Notes: generated from the letters alone by a model not told the origin. A stretch of 64,000 bases of DNA from Symbiodinium natans (GCA_905221605.1 CAJNDS010000522.1:1-64000); one strand, 5' to 3'. Shown: positions 11,185 through 23,046, numbered from the stretch's first letter. Program-made: numbers and translations.

Positions 11185-11313
11185 GGCTTGATAAACATGG
11201 GGGTTTACGAAAATACAGGACCCCTAATATAGACCCCCAAAATCGTAGGATTCCTTGATAGTAAGACCCCAAAAAGGAACCCCCCCTAATTTCGGAAACC
11301 CCCATATCAAGCC
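11185..11313. mobile_element. MITE-like inverted-repeat element, family B
   Basis: Left end GGCTTGATAAACATGGGGG followed by TTTACGAAAA; right end TTTCGGAAACCCCCATATCA followed by AGCC. The ends pair over about 25 bp with small gaps. The interior is C-rich with CCCCTAATATAG-like steps. Related copies: 24699-24779 and, reversed and decayed, 3962-4025. Confidence 0.75.
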
Positions 11314-11441
11314 TGCTGATAGCAGCCAGCCGTGTGGCTGACGCACAGACAGCGGGAGCAGGAACAGCGCACATCGCGGGACCAGCCGTCGCCCAACGCT
11401 TGAGCAGGGTCCGTGGCCAACCCGCAGACCGGCAGACCCAT

Positions 11442-11650
11442 AGTAATAGTAATAGCAATAGTAATTGTAATTGTAATAGTAATAGCAATAGTCATAGTAA
11501 TAGCAATAGTAATAGTAATAGTAATAGTAATAGTAATAGGAATAGGAATAGGAATAGGAATAGTAATAGTAATAGTAATAGTAATAGTAATAGTAATGGT
11601 AATGGTAATAGTAATAGCAACAGTAATAGTAATAGTAATAGTACTAGTAA

Positions 11651-11694
<44 letters not shown>

Positions 11695-12390
11695 ATAGTA
11701 ATAGTAATAGTAATAGTAATAGTAATAGTAATAGTTAGTAATAGTAATATCATAGTAATTAGTATAGTATAGTAATAGTAATAGTAATAGTAATAGTAAT
11801 AGTATATAGTAAATAGTAATAGTAATCGTAATATAATAGTAATAGTAATAGTAATAGTATAGTATAGTAATAGTAATAGTAATAGTAATAGTATAATAGT
11901 CATAGTAATAGTCATAGTAATAGTAATAGTAAGTATAATAGTAATAGTCATAGTAATCGTAAATAGTAATAGTAATAGTCAATAGTAAGAATAGGAATAT
12001 ATTGGGTAATAGTAATAGTAATAGTATAGTAAATAACAGTAAACAGTAATAGTAATAGTAACGTAATAGTAATAGTTCATAGTAATAGTAATAGTAATAG
12101 TAAATATGGGTAATAGTAATAGTAATAGTAATAGTAATAGTAATAGTAATAGTAATAGCAATAGTAATAGCAATAGTAATAGTAATAGTAATCGTAATAG
12201 TAATAGTAATAGTAATAGTAACAGTAACAGTAACAGTAATAGTAGTAATAGTAATAGTAGTAATAGTAATAGTAGGAATAGTAATAGTAATAGTAATAGT
12301 AATAGTAATAGTAATAGTAATAGTAATAGTAATCGTAATAGTAATAGTAGTAGAAGTAGTAGGAGTAGTAGTAGCAGTAGTAGTAGTAGC

Positions 12391-12488
<98 letters not shown>

Positions 12489-12515
12489 AAGTAGTAATAA
12501 TAATAGTAATGTGAG
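11442..12515. repeat. 1.1 kb AATAGT / AGT microsatellite
   Basis: Imperfect (TAATAG)n grading into pure (AGT)n at about 11655-11692 and 12350-12490, with scattered AGC, AGG and ATC variants. It makes long repeat-only reading frames in five frames, which is expected of triplet and hexamer repeats and is not coding evidence. Confidence 0.95.
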
Positions 12516-13626
12516 GACATGGCCGAATTTCAATCGTTTTCCGTTAGCAGCGGCTATGCCTAAAGCTTCAAGTTTTTGGCCTCACAGCTCAACTCGGGGA
12601 GAAGCCGAAAAAGCTCCGCAGGCTGGCCCCTTGTACACCCCGAAATACGATGCCCTTTACCAAAGCCCCCCTCCCCGCCCCCCGCTCTTAATTTGAAGGA
12701 GACACCAAAGACTCTGCAGGCGAATGTCGATCAGCTGTTTGGCACTTGGCCCCTACAGGGCCGGACGGTGGCCCACAGTTGAAAGCTCCCGACCCCTTCG
12801 ACGACTCTACTAGAGTGGAACGTCGACACAAATCTTCGGCAGATTGGAGCCATGGCAATTACCCTCGGGATTTTGGAGCACTTGGGAGCAGTTGCTTTTG
12901 ATTCCTTGGCCCCTCTCTGCCGATGCTGCGGATTTTGCGATTCCCTGCGGACTGCAAGAGAAAGTCTTCTCAGAGGACTGCAAAAGGCGCTGCGGTGACA
13001 TGCTTCCCCCAAGGAAGGAAGATCTCTTCTCTGCGAATGCAGGAATGCGAATGCCTGCTCTTGCAGACACCAGAATGCAACAAAGTTGCAGACAAAGCAG
13101 GCGCCGGACAGGGGAAAAGGCTTCCTGCCGCCCCCCCCCCTCCCTATAAGGGGAGGGGGCCTCAAACATACAGTCGAGCTGGCTTTTAAGTATCCGTCCC
13201 ATCCGTCCCCGCCCACCCCTGTTTAGGGGGCCGGGGACTCTTCGAGGTTTTCGGCGCAGGGCTCGCGGACATTGCCCTGGCCGCTGCCGGCCCAGGCACT
13301 CGGCGTGTGGTGCGGCCCTCGCTTGCGCTTTGGGCTTTTTGGGCTTTGCACGGACCCCCAGAAGTAAGCACACCTGAGAGTACCCGTGGCGTCCTTCCCC
13401 TCTCCGAAACTGGTCACTTCTCCAAAACGTGGTTTTTGTTTTTCTGGGGTCCTTGCTATAAGGCGGCCCCTCTTTTTTAGGGTGTCCCAAAAAGGAACCA
13501 TAATTTTGAGAACTGACCATATGTCGGCCCCAACTGCGGGCGATTGTGGAAGAAGTATTGGTGAGGTTTCGGTTCATTCAAGGCTTTCAGGCTTTGGGTT
13601 TAAGTGTCTTGGGGTGTCTTGAGCTG
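12516..13626. other. No gene recognised
   Basis: Overlapping open frames on both strands without family motifs. A C-run and its G-rich mirror at 13129-13160 (CCCCCCCCCCTCCC, then AGGGGAGGGGG) could fold. Confidence 0.35.
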
Positions 13627-13790
13627 CGTTAACCCTTGCCCCTAAACCCCAAACCCAAGCCCCAAACCCTAAACCCTAAACCCTTAACCCTAAACCCTAA
13701 AACCCTATAAACCCTAAACCCTAAACCCTAAACCCCAAACCCTAAACCCCAAACCCTAACCCCAAACCCCAAACCCCAAACCCCAGAAAG
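13627..13790 (+). repeat. CCCTAAA array
   Basis: Long run of CCCTAAA and CCCCAAA units ahead of an exon-like patch at about 13795-13855. Confidence 0.95.
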
Positions 13791-13892
13791 CCCAAACCTT
13801 GAGGTGCCTGCGGGCTTGTCGGAGAGGGACAGGAAGCGGCGACGTGGCCTCGCATCAGGCTGGGGTCGGTCTGGCTTAAGTTCTTGGGAGGG

Positions 13893-13960
13893 TTTAGGCC
13901 TTTAGGGTTTAGGGTTTAGGGTTTAGGGTTTAGGGTCTAGGCCTTAGGGCTGAGGGCTTA
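13893..13960 (+). repeat. TTTAGGG array
   Basis: G-rich orientation heptamers following the exon-like patch at about 13795-13855, the mirror image of the array before it. Confidence 0.9.
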
Positions 13961-14294
13961 GGGCTTTCGGAACTTAACGTTAGCAGTAGCTCTTGACTGT
14001 TTACAAAGTCCTTCATTCGAGGCATTTGCGGGCTCCGGGGTCTGGGGTCTGGGTGATTCGGGATTTAATGCTGTAGTGTTTTGGGGTTCTAGGGGCTTCA
14101 GTAAGGGGTTCAACAAGAGGTTCAATAAGGGCTTGAAGAAGGGCCTCAGTAAGGAGTTCAATAACAGGTTCAATAAGGGCGCCCTTATAAGGGGTTCAGC
14201 AATGGGTTCAATACGGGTTTAACAGGTTCTAGGGGCTGCAAGGTATTTAAGGTTTCAGGGATTCGGGCTCTGAGCCCAAAAACCTCCGCATCCA

Positions 14295-14348
14295 GGCGCT
14301 TTCATCTTGATCGGCCTGGTCGTGGTGATCGTGTTGCGGCCCCTACTA
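14295..14348 (+). CDS. Isolated membrane-helix exon, unassigned
   Basis: Acceptor GCATCCAG, then AFILIGLVVVIVLRPLL, a clean transmembrane segment with a positive end, then G-rich TTTAGGG-type repeats. The gene it belongs to is not recognised. Confidence 0.35.
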
Positions 14349-14399
14349 GGGCTTGGGGTTTAGGGCTTGGGGTTCGGGTTGAAGTTAGAGGTTGTAGGT

Positions 14400-16851
14400 G
14401 AGGGAGAGTGAGCGAAGGTTCAATCAAAACGGTAGAAAAAGCATATGCAGCGGCGATGATGTGCTACTAGCAGCTCAACAATCGAACGTGGTGCGCCAGT
14501 GCTTTCTGGAAGCCTTGAACCTCAAGCCCTACTCGCTAAAGCGCAATCCGTAAACCTGGATAGCCATCAGCGTGGGCCCAGGTTCGGTGTCTTGGGCTTG
14601 GAATGTTTCTCCTGCTCGCTTAACTTAATTCTTCTCAGACTTGAAACTTTCACCGGCCACTTTGAGCCGAGCATGTGCTTTGAACGTGAGCTGGACGGCA
14701 CGATTCCGCCAGACTGTCAAACACGAGTCCCTGGATCTGGAAGTTGTCTAGTTGGGCCAGGTCCCTTTGAAGCGCCGCGGCCAGAGCCGGTGCAGGCTGG
14801 CGGCGTGTGTCATGCATTGCCTGATGCAAGTAGAGCTTCTCTCTATGATGACATGTGTCAGCCGTGCTCAGCTGTCCTTTGCTGGCAGGTGGAAGAGAGC
14901 ACAATGGACCAGGGGAATGCGTCGGACGGTGCTTCAGATGGTGCAGGACTCTGCAGCGAATCGAAAACAGGCGGTCCTGAGGCGCACTCAAAGCCCGGAG
15001 TCCAAAGTGCGTAGGAGCAAGACGACTGCAGATGGGCGATGGCATGAACATGACCAACATCACCACCGAGGCATCTTTTGCGGGCCTGAGCCACGCCGGC
15101 CTTGGGGTAGGGGACTAAGCCGACTAAGCTCCTGAGCCATCTCCATCCCAGACCACTACCACAACACCTTCGCCACTGTTGGCCAACTACACAGCTGCGG
15201 AGATACAGCAAGCCCAGGCGCCCCTGCATCCGTTTAGAATGCTCAGTGCAGGCTGAGATTTGGGGCTTGACAGTTCTTTGAGCTCGGATTGCGAGTGAGG
15301 GAGTGTTGGTCAACAGCATGTAGGCAGTTCACAGCTACAATACAGCTCGATGCAGTCTGAAGATACTGACACGCGCCCTGCAGGAGGTGGCGTACACTTA
15401 TCATGGGGCGATGGTGGGGCAAACGGTGGACATGACGGGAAAGCGCCCCGGCTTGCTTGTTGCTTGCAAAAGCCCGGAATATGCTGATGTCTTGCATTCC
15501 TGCTCCAGGCTCATAGTGCTCAGGGCTAACGGAGGGTTGTTTCCCTTGGACTTCCTAGGCAAACATCGGAGAACCTCCATTGCCTGCATACTTTGATGGC
15601 AAAGCCTCTGCTTCATGGAATTGATATGAACACGTTGCACTCCCGCCCTCCCCCTCGAGTTGACTGGAACAACTCCCCCACAAAAGGATTGCGGAGGAAG
15701 AAGCAAGTCATCCTTTTGCCACTCACTGGCGTAAGGCCTCCTTGGACACCGGTGCATGGGGCCATTGCAAAAAATTGTGTGTCGCGGGATGTCGCGGGCA
15801 TCGCTCTGCTGCGCGGTGCGTAGTAGACGTGGCCCCATAATTACCATCCCGGGATTGTCACGAGTTGCCTGAAGTTGAGCACCATGGAGTGGTGGTTGTT
15901 GAGATTTTTGCAGGCCGCGTGCCAGATTTGGGCACCGCCCTGGAGTCAGCATTGCACCTGCAGCAGTCATGACAGGTTCTTTGTAGACTTCTCTTTTGCA
16001 GCGGTATCTCTCCCTAGCTTTGTGGATGTGCTTTGTGCCGTGGGCAAGGGACGGCCATTCGCAAGAGCAGACTGCTTCTCTTTTTTCGATATAATTGTGT
16101 AGGGTTTTTTCTGTTCGAAGCCCATGAAAACCTAAGCCAACCAACAGACCCAAGACCAAACAAAAAGGGTCCGACAAAACAAGCCCGCCCCCATAGCTTA
16201 CGCCAGGTGCATCCTCCCTAGCGGGGCGGAGGCCCCATCCTTACGTTTCGAGGAGGCAAGTGACAGCGACTGCCCGTGCCCCAGGTCTGGGAGCTGATCG
16301 GGGGCTTCGGGCGCTGTGGGAGGGCTTTCGTGCAGGTTTGGGCTCTGGCAGGCCGATGAGGCGAGTATGGGGGGTTGAGGATTTGTACGCTTCGTGGGAA
16401 GGCATGTCAGCCATTTTGATGGGTTTAGGGGGAAGGAGTAAGGTAGGCGCGGGGCTTCAGGGTTCGAGCAACTGCGTACAGAAACCAACAAACGTACGGC
16501 AGCAGACGCAGCGTAGCAAGCAGGTATGGCTTGTATCCAAGTCCTCACCTGGAGGTACCATGGTTTTCTGCCAGCCCAGGCTAGAGTGTCCCAAGGGTCC
16601 TCTGCCCTTCTGCAGTGACCCAGCTCGCTTCACCGTGCATCATGCGAGCTTGAGGTCAAACCCTGTGCTCCCTTCACGAAGAGTGCTTCGGATACAGCCG
16701 CGACGGCCCCCTGCGTGACATGAGCTTGCGGACGTGCTTGTTGTGGACCCAGCCAGGGCCTCTGACCACCGATTTGCGAAAAGATGTAGCGCTCTAGGGC
16801 TGAGTTCGACCGGACTGACCTACGACTATCTCCTGAATACTAACAAGAAAC
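14400..16851. other. No gene recognised
   Basis: About 2.4 kb of unique sequence with medium-length open frames on both strands (for example near 14499-15014 and, on the minus strand, 15401-16177). None shows a motif or a convincing exon border. Confidence 0.35.
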
Positions 16852-16892
16852 CCTAAACCCTAAACCCTTAACCCTAAACCCTAAACCCTAAT
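16852..16892 (+). repeat. Short CCCTAAA array
   Basis: Five to six heptamers, followed by a run of G then C near 16910-16930. No acceptor or exon is evident downstream. Confidence 0.85.
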
Positions 16893-16963
16893 CCGAGCAC
16901 CTGTTTAATTGGGGGGCCCCCCCCCACCCGCCACAATAAGAAAGGCAGGGTTTTGCAATAGTA

Positions 16964-17115
16964 TGACCATGGCCCTGTATTGATTCTCTATTCAAAACCA
17001 TAAGAAAGTATTGAAAACAATGGGAATGTATAGAATCTCTATTAAAACTGAATAACAAAGTATTGACTCTCTATGAAAAACAATAGGAATGTATTGAATC
17101 TCTATTTAAACTGAA
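16964..17115 (+). repeat. AT-rich tandem repeat, unit about 70 bp
   Basis: Repeats of GTATTGA-x-TCTCTAT-x-AAAACAAT-x-GGAATGTAT and AAACTGAATA-x-CAA occur at least twice with small changes. No coding content. Confidence 0.75.
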
Positions 17116-17118
17116 TAG

Positions 17119-17570
17119 CAAGACCAGGGCGCCTCCCCCAAGGCCTCCCATAATTGTGGTCCCTTTCTATAAATGTGATGCTGTCTTTGCTAGGCAGAGC
17201 CCACAAGGGGTAGCTCAGGAAAGAATGAAAACTTCTCTCCATCACATAAGAAATCCTAGCTTTCTGAAAGGGCCTCAGATTCTGGAAAAGTAAAGCTTCG
17301 GCTTCTTTAAAGCTTTTATTTTTAAGCTTCGGCTTCTTCAAAGACTACAGGACCAGGGCTCCCCCCGACAGGGCCTCCCATAATTGTGTTCCCTTTTTAT
17401 AAATGTGGTGCTGCCTTTGCCGGGCAGAGCCCACAAGGGGTAGCTCAGGAAAGAATGAAGACTTCGCTCCTCCAGTAAGCAATCACATAAGAAATCCTAG
17501 CTTTCTGAAGGGCCTCAGATTCTGGAAAAGTAAAGCTTCGGCTTCTTTAAAGCCTTTACTCTTAAGCCAA
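17119..17570 (+). repeat. Two-copy tandem duplication, unit about 230 bp
   Basis: ACCAGGGC near 17120 and again near 17350 starts two long near-identical copies: each runs through CCTCCCATAATTGTG, GCAGAGCCCACAAGGGG and TCTGGAAAAGTAAAGCTTCG. The second copy has an extra short segment (CAGTAAGCAATC). Confidence 0.85.
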
Positions 17571-17762
17571 AAAAAGGAGCCCGCGAATTTTTTGAACCCC
17601 CCCATTTTTTCGTTAAACGAGGTGGTATTTCCCCATACGAAATCCCCCGTAATGGAAAGTGTGTAGTCTTCCGGCGGGCTTCTCGGCGAAATAAATTTCT
17701 TTAAATGTAGGGGTAGTAATTAAGCAGGTGCTCGGATTAAACCCGAAACCCTAAATTTTCAG

Positions 17763-17873
17763 GCACAGCCACCAAAGCAAGCGCCCGCCCAGGCGCGGCC
17801 TCATTGGCCATGGTAACGGCCAAGGCCTCTGGAGCTGCGCGACCAAGGTCTTGGCCGTTGGCTCAGAGACGTC
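17763..17873 (+). CDS. Exon-like island, unassigned
   Basis: CCCTAAA-type sequence and ATTTTCAG precede an open stretch reading SKRPPRRGLIGHGNGQGLW then SCATKVLAVGSE; pure TTTAGGG repeats begin a few bases after it. The framing repeats and codon-like composition suggest an exon. No family is recognised. Confidence 0.35.
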
Positions 17874-17875
17874 GG

Positions 17876-17935
17876 GGTTTAGGGTTTAGGGTTTAGGGTC
17901 TAGGGTTTGGGGTTGAGGGTTTTGGGTTGAGGTTT
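17876..17935 (+). repeat. TTTAGGG array after an exon-like island
   Basis: G-rich strand heptamers immediately downstream of the island at 17763-17873. Confidence 0.9.
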
Positions 17936-18509
17936 TTTTTAAAGGGTTTCTTGAGGTTTGGGACCTGAACTGTGGAGGCTGCAGAATCTGTGCAGGGATG
18001 ATTGTAGTTTGCGTTTGAGATTTCGGGCAGGGGGGGCTGGTTGGAAAAAGCAGGGCTTGAGTCGGAGGTATATCTGCTCGTAAGGAGCTGAAGTTTCCCC
18101 AGACGCACAGTTCAAGACGAGGCTGTGCGGCATGCAAACCTGTGCTTCACAGGCTGCAAGGGAAGTTTTCGACAGCCAAGTCCTGTTCAGAATCAAGAGA
18201 GAGAAGTGAAGAAAAACACGGTAAAATACCATGCAGTGAGTACACGAACAAAGCCTGATTTTATTGGAGACTTTGCGAACAGGGCTGAGAGAAAGGTACC
18301 ATTCGCAGGTTCAGCAGTGCTGGAAATCCTGGCCTGTCATTCTCACACTGCGTTCACCCTTTCACTCACTTGGGTGGTTGTCAAAATCATAATCCCTTTT
18401 GGGGTACCCTAAATGTTAGGTCCCTAATTTGGACGACCACCCACTTGTACTACTAGAGCGAGCGAAGTGAGTGTGACCGGAACACTCGATGAAGAGGCTC
18501 ACCGTCCTG

Positions 18510-18790
18510 TACTTGGAGGTTCATGGGTACTTATAACCACTCTTATCAGTCTACTTATAACCTACTTAGGGGACTTAACGGGCTTTTAAGTACAGTTACA
18601 ATGTAATTGTAAGCCCAGTTACAATGTAATTGTAAGCCCTAAACCCTAAACCCTAAACCCTAAACCCTAAACCCTAAACCCTAAACCCTAAACCCTAAAC
18701 CCTAAACCCTAAACCCTAAACCCTAAACCCTAATTAAACCCTAAACCCTAAACCCTAATTAGGGTTATGAGTACCCTGAACCTCCAAGTA
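18510..18790. mobile_element. MITE-like family A element with a telomere-like array inside
   Basis: Terminal repeats TACTTGGAGGTTCATGGGTA and, at the right, its reverse complement with one base missing (ends ...CCTCCAAGTA at 18790). The interior has two GTTACAATGTAATTGTAAGC units and then about 16 CCCTAAA heptamers (18638-18757). The array lies wholly between the inverted repeats, so a transposable unit carries it. Confidence 0.85.
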
Positions 18791-18847
18791 CTCCTTTCCC
18801 ACGCAACGTGCCCCGCTTTGGGTGCCGGAGGCGGCCAACCAGGCAGT

Positions 18848-18955
18848 CGCAAGCCCTCAGGCCCTAAACCCTACACCCTATAGACCCCTAGACCATAGAC
18901 CCTAGACCCTAGACCCTAAACCCTAAACCCTAAACCCTAAACCCTAAACCCCCCA
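18848..18955 (+). repeat. CCCTAAA/CCCTAGA array
   Basis: Mixed CCCTAAA and CCCTAGA units ahead of the exon-like island at 18999. Confidence 0.9.
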
Positions 18956-18998
18956 AAAAGCTACTTCCATGAATTCCCAAACAAAAATGCCAAGCCAA

Positions 18999-19045
18999 GG
19001 CCGCGGAGGCCTGGGAATGCAACACCTCGGCCTTGATGATCAAGG
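18999..19045 (+). CDS. Exon-like island, unassigned
   Basis: After GCCAAG the frame reads AAEAWECNTSALMIK and ends at AAG before a possible GC donor (GCGGGG). CCCTAAA lies before it and TTTAGGG at 19133 after it. No family recognised. Confidence 0.3.
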
Positions 19046-19132
19046 CGGGGCTTCGATGGAGCCCGTGAGACGCGGCTGCGTAGGGCCGCAAGCTCCGCTG
19101 GAGAGTGGGGAGGGTGAAAGGCCAGCCAGTTT

Positions 19133-19212
19133 TGGGTTTAGGGTTTAGGGTTTAGGGTTTAGGGTTTAGGGTTTAGGGTTTAGGGTTTAGGGTTTAGGGT
19201 TTAAAGGGTTTA
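19133..19212 (+). repeat. TTTAGGG array
   Basis: About 11 perfect heptamers in G-rich orientation. Confidence 0.95.
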
Positions 19213-19634
19213 GGCCAGCCGGTGCAGAAGGAGCAGAAGAAGTGAGAGACCTGGGTCAGAAGCGCAGAAGGATGGATCTATTTGCCACGCCAGTGCTTCA
19301 GACCGTTTTGAGAGGGCTGCAATCCGAAACTCTGAGTTCCAAAACCCTTGAGCATCTCGATAGCTCTGTAATTTTAACGCTACGCGACCCGCCTCGGCCC
19401 GGCCCAGCGCATCCGCGTGAGCATGATGATTCCGCAGCGCCCAAGTCGCTGGACCCCAAGCACTAAGGGTTGGGTTGAGGGTTGAGGGTTGAGGGTTCCG
19501 GGTTTATGGTTTATGGTTTGGGGCTTGGGCTCAAGGTTCACGCTTTGGGGTTGAGGGTTTTTTTAGGGTTCAGCTTGGAGTGATCGTAGGGTTGAGCCAG
19601 GCCCCTTTAAGGTTTCAGGCGACTCTTCGGCAGG

Positions 19635-19797
19635 GTGGGGGGGGAGGGGGAGGTGGGGTGGGGGGAGGCGGGGTGGGGGGAGGGGGGGGCGGGGGAGGAT
19701 AGGGGGGGGGGAGAGGGGGGGGGGGGGTGGGGGGGGGGGGGGGGGCGGAAGGGGGGGTGGGGGGGGGGATGGGGGGGGGGGTGGGGGGGGGGGGTAA
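19635..19797 (+). repeat. G-rich low-complexity tract
   Basis: Long G runs broken by single T or A. Predicted proline-rich frames on the other strand are artefacts of composition. Strong G-quadruplex potential. Confidence 0.9.
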
Positions 19798-20040
19798 ACT
19801 CCGCCTTTCACAAACACCTTATGTGAGCAAGCGCCAAAACCCCCAGCCATTCAATTAAGCAAGGGGTGGACACGAATGCCCAAAACCCTGTAAAACGATG
19901 GGAACACTTGAAAAGCGACACCCTAGGTTATGAGCCATTGGGTGTGCTATAGCGACACCTACAAACATCAAGCCCCTCTTTGTTGCGTCCATTAGCACCT
20001 CGAGCCCAGCCGCTTCATGTGGCTTTTGGGGAGGGACAAA

Positions 20041-20295
20041 AGGGGGGGGGATACGGGGGGGGGGGGGGGGGGGTGGGGGGGGGGGGGGTAGGGGGGGGGT
20101 AGGGGGGGGGGGCGGGTAGGGGGGGGGGTAGGGGTTGGGGGGGTGGGTGGGGGGGGGGGGGTAGGGGGGGGGGGTGGGGGGGGCGTAGGGGCGGTAGGGG
20201 GGGGGTAGGGGGGGGGTTGGGGGGGGGGGTAGGGGGGGGGGGTAGGGGGGGGGTAGGGGGTGGGGCGGGTAGGGGGGGTGGGGGCAGGGGGTGAA
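20041..20295 (+). repeat. G-rich tract with TAGGGGGGG units
   Basis: Runs of 7-20 G separated by TA, T or C, with a loose TAGGGGGGG period, perhaps a degenerated TTTAGGG array. Confidence 0.9.
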
Positions 20296-20503
20296 AAAGG
20301 GGGGGCCCTGCTGGGAAGGGCTGCACCTGCCTCTGGTCCTGGCGAACCATCCGCTTGCGGACCCTGCTCACTTAGGGCGGGTACCCATTTGAGGCAAAAA
20401 AATTACTGTTGGGTCTGGTGCCAAAGAACGACTCCGTGTCTGTCATTAAGCCCTACACCCTAAGCCCCCGAATTTGGGGAACCCCTCTGAAACCTTGTAA
20501 AAG

Positions 20504-20546
20504 GATGGCATCCCGGTGCAGATGGCTCCAGAGGCACGGATGGCAG
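20504..20546 (+). CDS. Exon-like island, unassigned
   Basis: GTAAAAG acceptor-like end, then DGIPVQMAPEARMA, ending at GCAG before GTCATG. Very short; the splice-like borders and open frame are the only support. Confidence 0.25.
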
Positions 20547-20559
20547 GTCATGGAAGGTT

Positions 20560-21250
20560 TTGAGGCTTTCGGGCTTTAGGGCTTCAGAGTTTAACCTTTC
20601 TTTTGGGGTTTAGGGTTTTGGGCTTCAGGCTTGAAGGTGGTTTTTGCGTGAAGTTTTGCCTCCCCAGCCTTTGCTGAAGTCCCTAAAAGTCCGGGCCTTG
20701 CTTCAGATCCGCTGCGGTTGCTCCGGCTCGTTTTCGCGCGGGCTCTGGGGCTTCGTGCTGGGTGCTGAGATCCTCTTCGAGTCCAAGAGTCCGGCTGAGG
20801 AGAACAGCTTCTGGAAACCTGTGACGCTCGCTTTGGCCGCTTTCTCCACTCAGGTCGGTGATTGCGGAGCAGTTTGCCACCTTGCACTGCTTCCATGCTT
20901 ACTCAACATGCAGCGGCATTGCTGAGAGCAACGGCAGAGACATGGAGTCTTCCCTTGTGGCCAGTTACTGTGAGCTTGGCATGATCGCCCCGATGCTGTC
21001 ATGTGCTCAGCACCCACAGCTGACCAGCAGCAGTTCTCGTTCAGTCGGTTCAGGGTCGAGAACCTTTACAGTCTGAAGGGCTTGAATCGAAATTCCAATA
21101 AATTCATGCACCGAGGATAGGTCTGGCTGGCTTTGCTCTGCACAGCTTCACCTGCTCGCAAGCGGCCATGGGCTCGGAGGTGATTGCTGCGTGTGTGTCA
21201 ACAGGTTTAGATAGCTGCTGCTGGTCTAGACGAACTTCTGGCTGCCTACC
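20560..21250. other. No gene recognised
   Basis: Unique DNA; an open frame at 20858-21076 follows a CTCAG acceptor-like site but shows no motif. Confidence 0.3.
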
Positions 21251-21447
21251 TGTCTCTCTCCTTCTCTCCTTCTGTCCTTCTCTCCTTCTCTCCTTCTCTC
21301 CTTCTCTCTCCTTCTCTCCTTCTCTCCTTCTCTCCTTCTCTCTCCTTCTCTCCTTCTCTCCTTCTCTCCTTCTCTCCTTCTCTCCTTCTCTCCTTTTCTC
21401 CTTTTTCATTTTTGTTTTTTTTTTTTTTTCTCTCTCTCTCTCTCTCT
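21251..21447 (+). repeat. CTTCTCTC microsatellite
   Basis: (CTTCTCTC)n and (CTCC) units grading into T-run and (TC)n. Low complexity. Confidence 0.95.
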
Positions 21448-21817
21448 CGCTCGCTAGCTCGCTCGCTCGTTCTTGCTTCGCACATGTATACGCATATACA
21501 CATGCGTGCACACACACACACCACATCCTCATGACTCTAGGCTGTTAGCACCTGCAGTGAGGTCGCACACTTCAATGTGCTCCAAGCGGAGGACCCCTTG
21601 CGCATGGGCCCATGCCCGGGAGCCACTAGGAATGGGCCGTCAGCAGGGAGGATTCCGTGAAGGTTCTGGGACTTCTGGGCTCACGCAGACTTTGGCGCTC
21701 TCGAAGTCAGACAGGAGACGCACAGGCACTTGGTGATGATTGGGCAGCAGGCCTCAAGCTCGGACACTCGATGAAGTGAGGTGTCCTGGATGGAGTTTTG
21801 GTGGATACAAGAAGCAA

Positions 21818-21925
21818 TATAATATTTTAAACATGTATAATATATAATCTATACAATAAATAGATAAATGAATACATATATATATATATATATATTATAA
21901 ACATAGTGTATATATATATATATGA
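21818..21925 (+). repeat. AT-rich (TA)n tract
   Basis: TATATA runs within about 110 bp of AT-rich DNA, unlike its GC-richer surroundings. Confidence 0.9.
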
Positions 21926-23040
21926 GTTTCTTGATGGACAGCTGCTCCTTTGCTGAAAGGCCAGGGTTGTCGTGGACGAAGGCGTGAAGCTCATGGGTGG
22001 ATCCTCTTTTCTCTTTTGAGATTCTCCATTGCGGGATCGGACCCTCGTGCCAACGCTTCCCATGTCTGTCACTGGTATCAGAAGTTTCCTCACAGATGTT
22101 CTAAGGCGAGCCGGAGACGAACACATCTATGATTGCATGGAATGAGGCTGGCACACAGGGTGGGAAGAGCTGTCAGCGTTCCAGGAGCTCTTGCACTGAA
22201 GACTCTCTTTGGAATGTCTCGTTTTTTTCAGGGCTTCCCCACCATCCCGAATCCGTTAGGCACGGCGCGAGACTGCGCCGAAACCCCACGCCACGCTCGG
22301 CCAGGATCTTATTGAGTCTCGGCCTTTCTTGAAGGTCTCCAATTCCACTGTCCAAGGTACGAATCGGATGTTCAGCGTGTGACAAGGCACGAGAAGCTGT
22401 ACCTGCAGGTTGAGAATTCATCTGTGACTCGCAGCAATTTATTCTGCGCACACGGGCCGCACGGGTCGCCTAGCAAAGTTGCGCCCAGAAGGGGGTCAAC
22501 GTAGAGATATGCCCAACACGCTCTTTTTCAGAGTTCCGTCGCGCTCTTCTGCAAGCCTGTGTGCGGTTGCTCTGAGAGCCCCTCGAAGAGGGACCTTAGT
22601 GGCCGTTTTAATGGCAGCGAAGCTGAGTTGCAGTGGGCTTATAGGGTGGTCGATTTTAGAAGTGGGTGAAAGGTCTCAGGTGGAGCCTCAACTTTTGTTC
22701 TGGTTTCATGGTTTATAGGGGGCTCATAGGGCTTTCTCGTATGAATGAGATCGAACAGGTTTGCGAGGGCTTGGAGGGTTTTGCTTCCTATAGGGTTTCG
22801 GGCACAGCAGGCCTCGCCCCCACTGCCAAGACAGGTTTCAAAGTGCCTGAGGTTGCGCTGCAAGTCTGCGTGCTTTCCTCAGTTGAGCCCAACCCGAAGA
22901 CTGACATCTCCCCACGATGCCTATTCCCTGAAAAACCCCTAAAGACACCTACAAAGCCCGAAGCCGCCATAAACCGCCCTAAACCCCTGACACGAAACCG
23001 GAAAAGAACCCTAAAAGACCCTAAACAGCCTTAAACGTCC
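21926..23040. other. No gene recognised
   Basis: Open frames of 60-120 codons in several phases without motifs. Confidence 0.3.
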
Positions 23041-23046
23041 AAAATG

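Noticed and set aside
11307-12533. Long open frames of Asn-Ser, Ile-Val, Leu or Tyr repeats on both strands
   Set aside because: They arise because the AATAGT/AGT microsatellite lacks stops in most frames. No non-repeat coding sequence supports them.
19563-20371. Proline-rich proteins on the minus strand (also near 29,450 and 62,985-63,491)
   Set aside because: They are translations of G-rich low-complexity DNA with no start context, splice support or non-repeat sequence.
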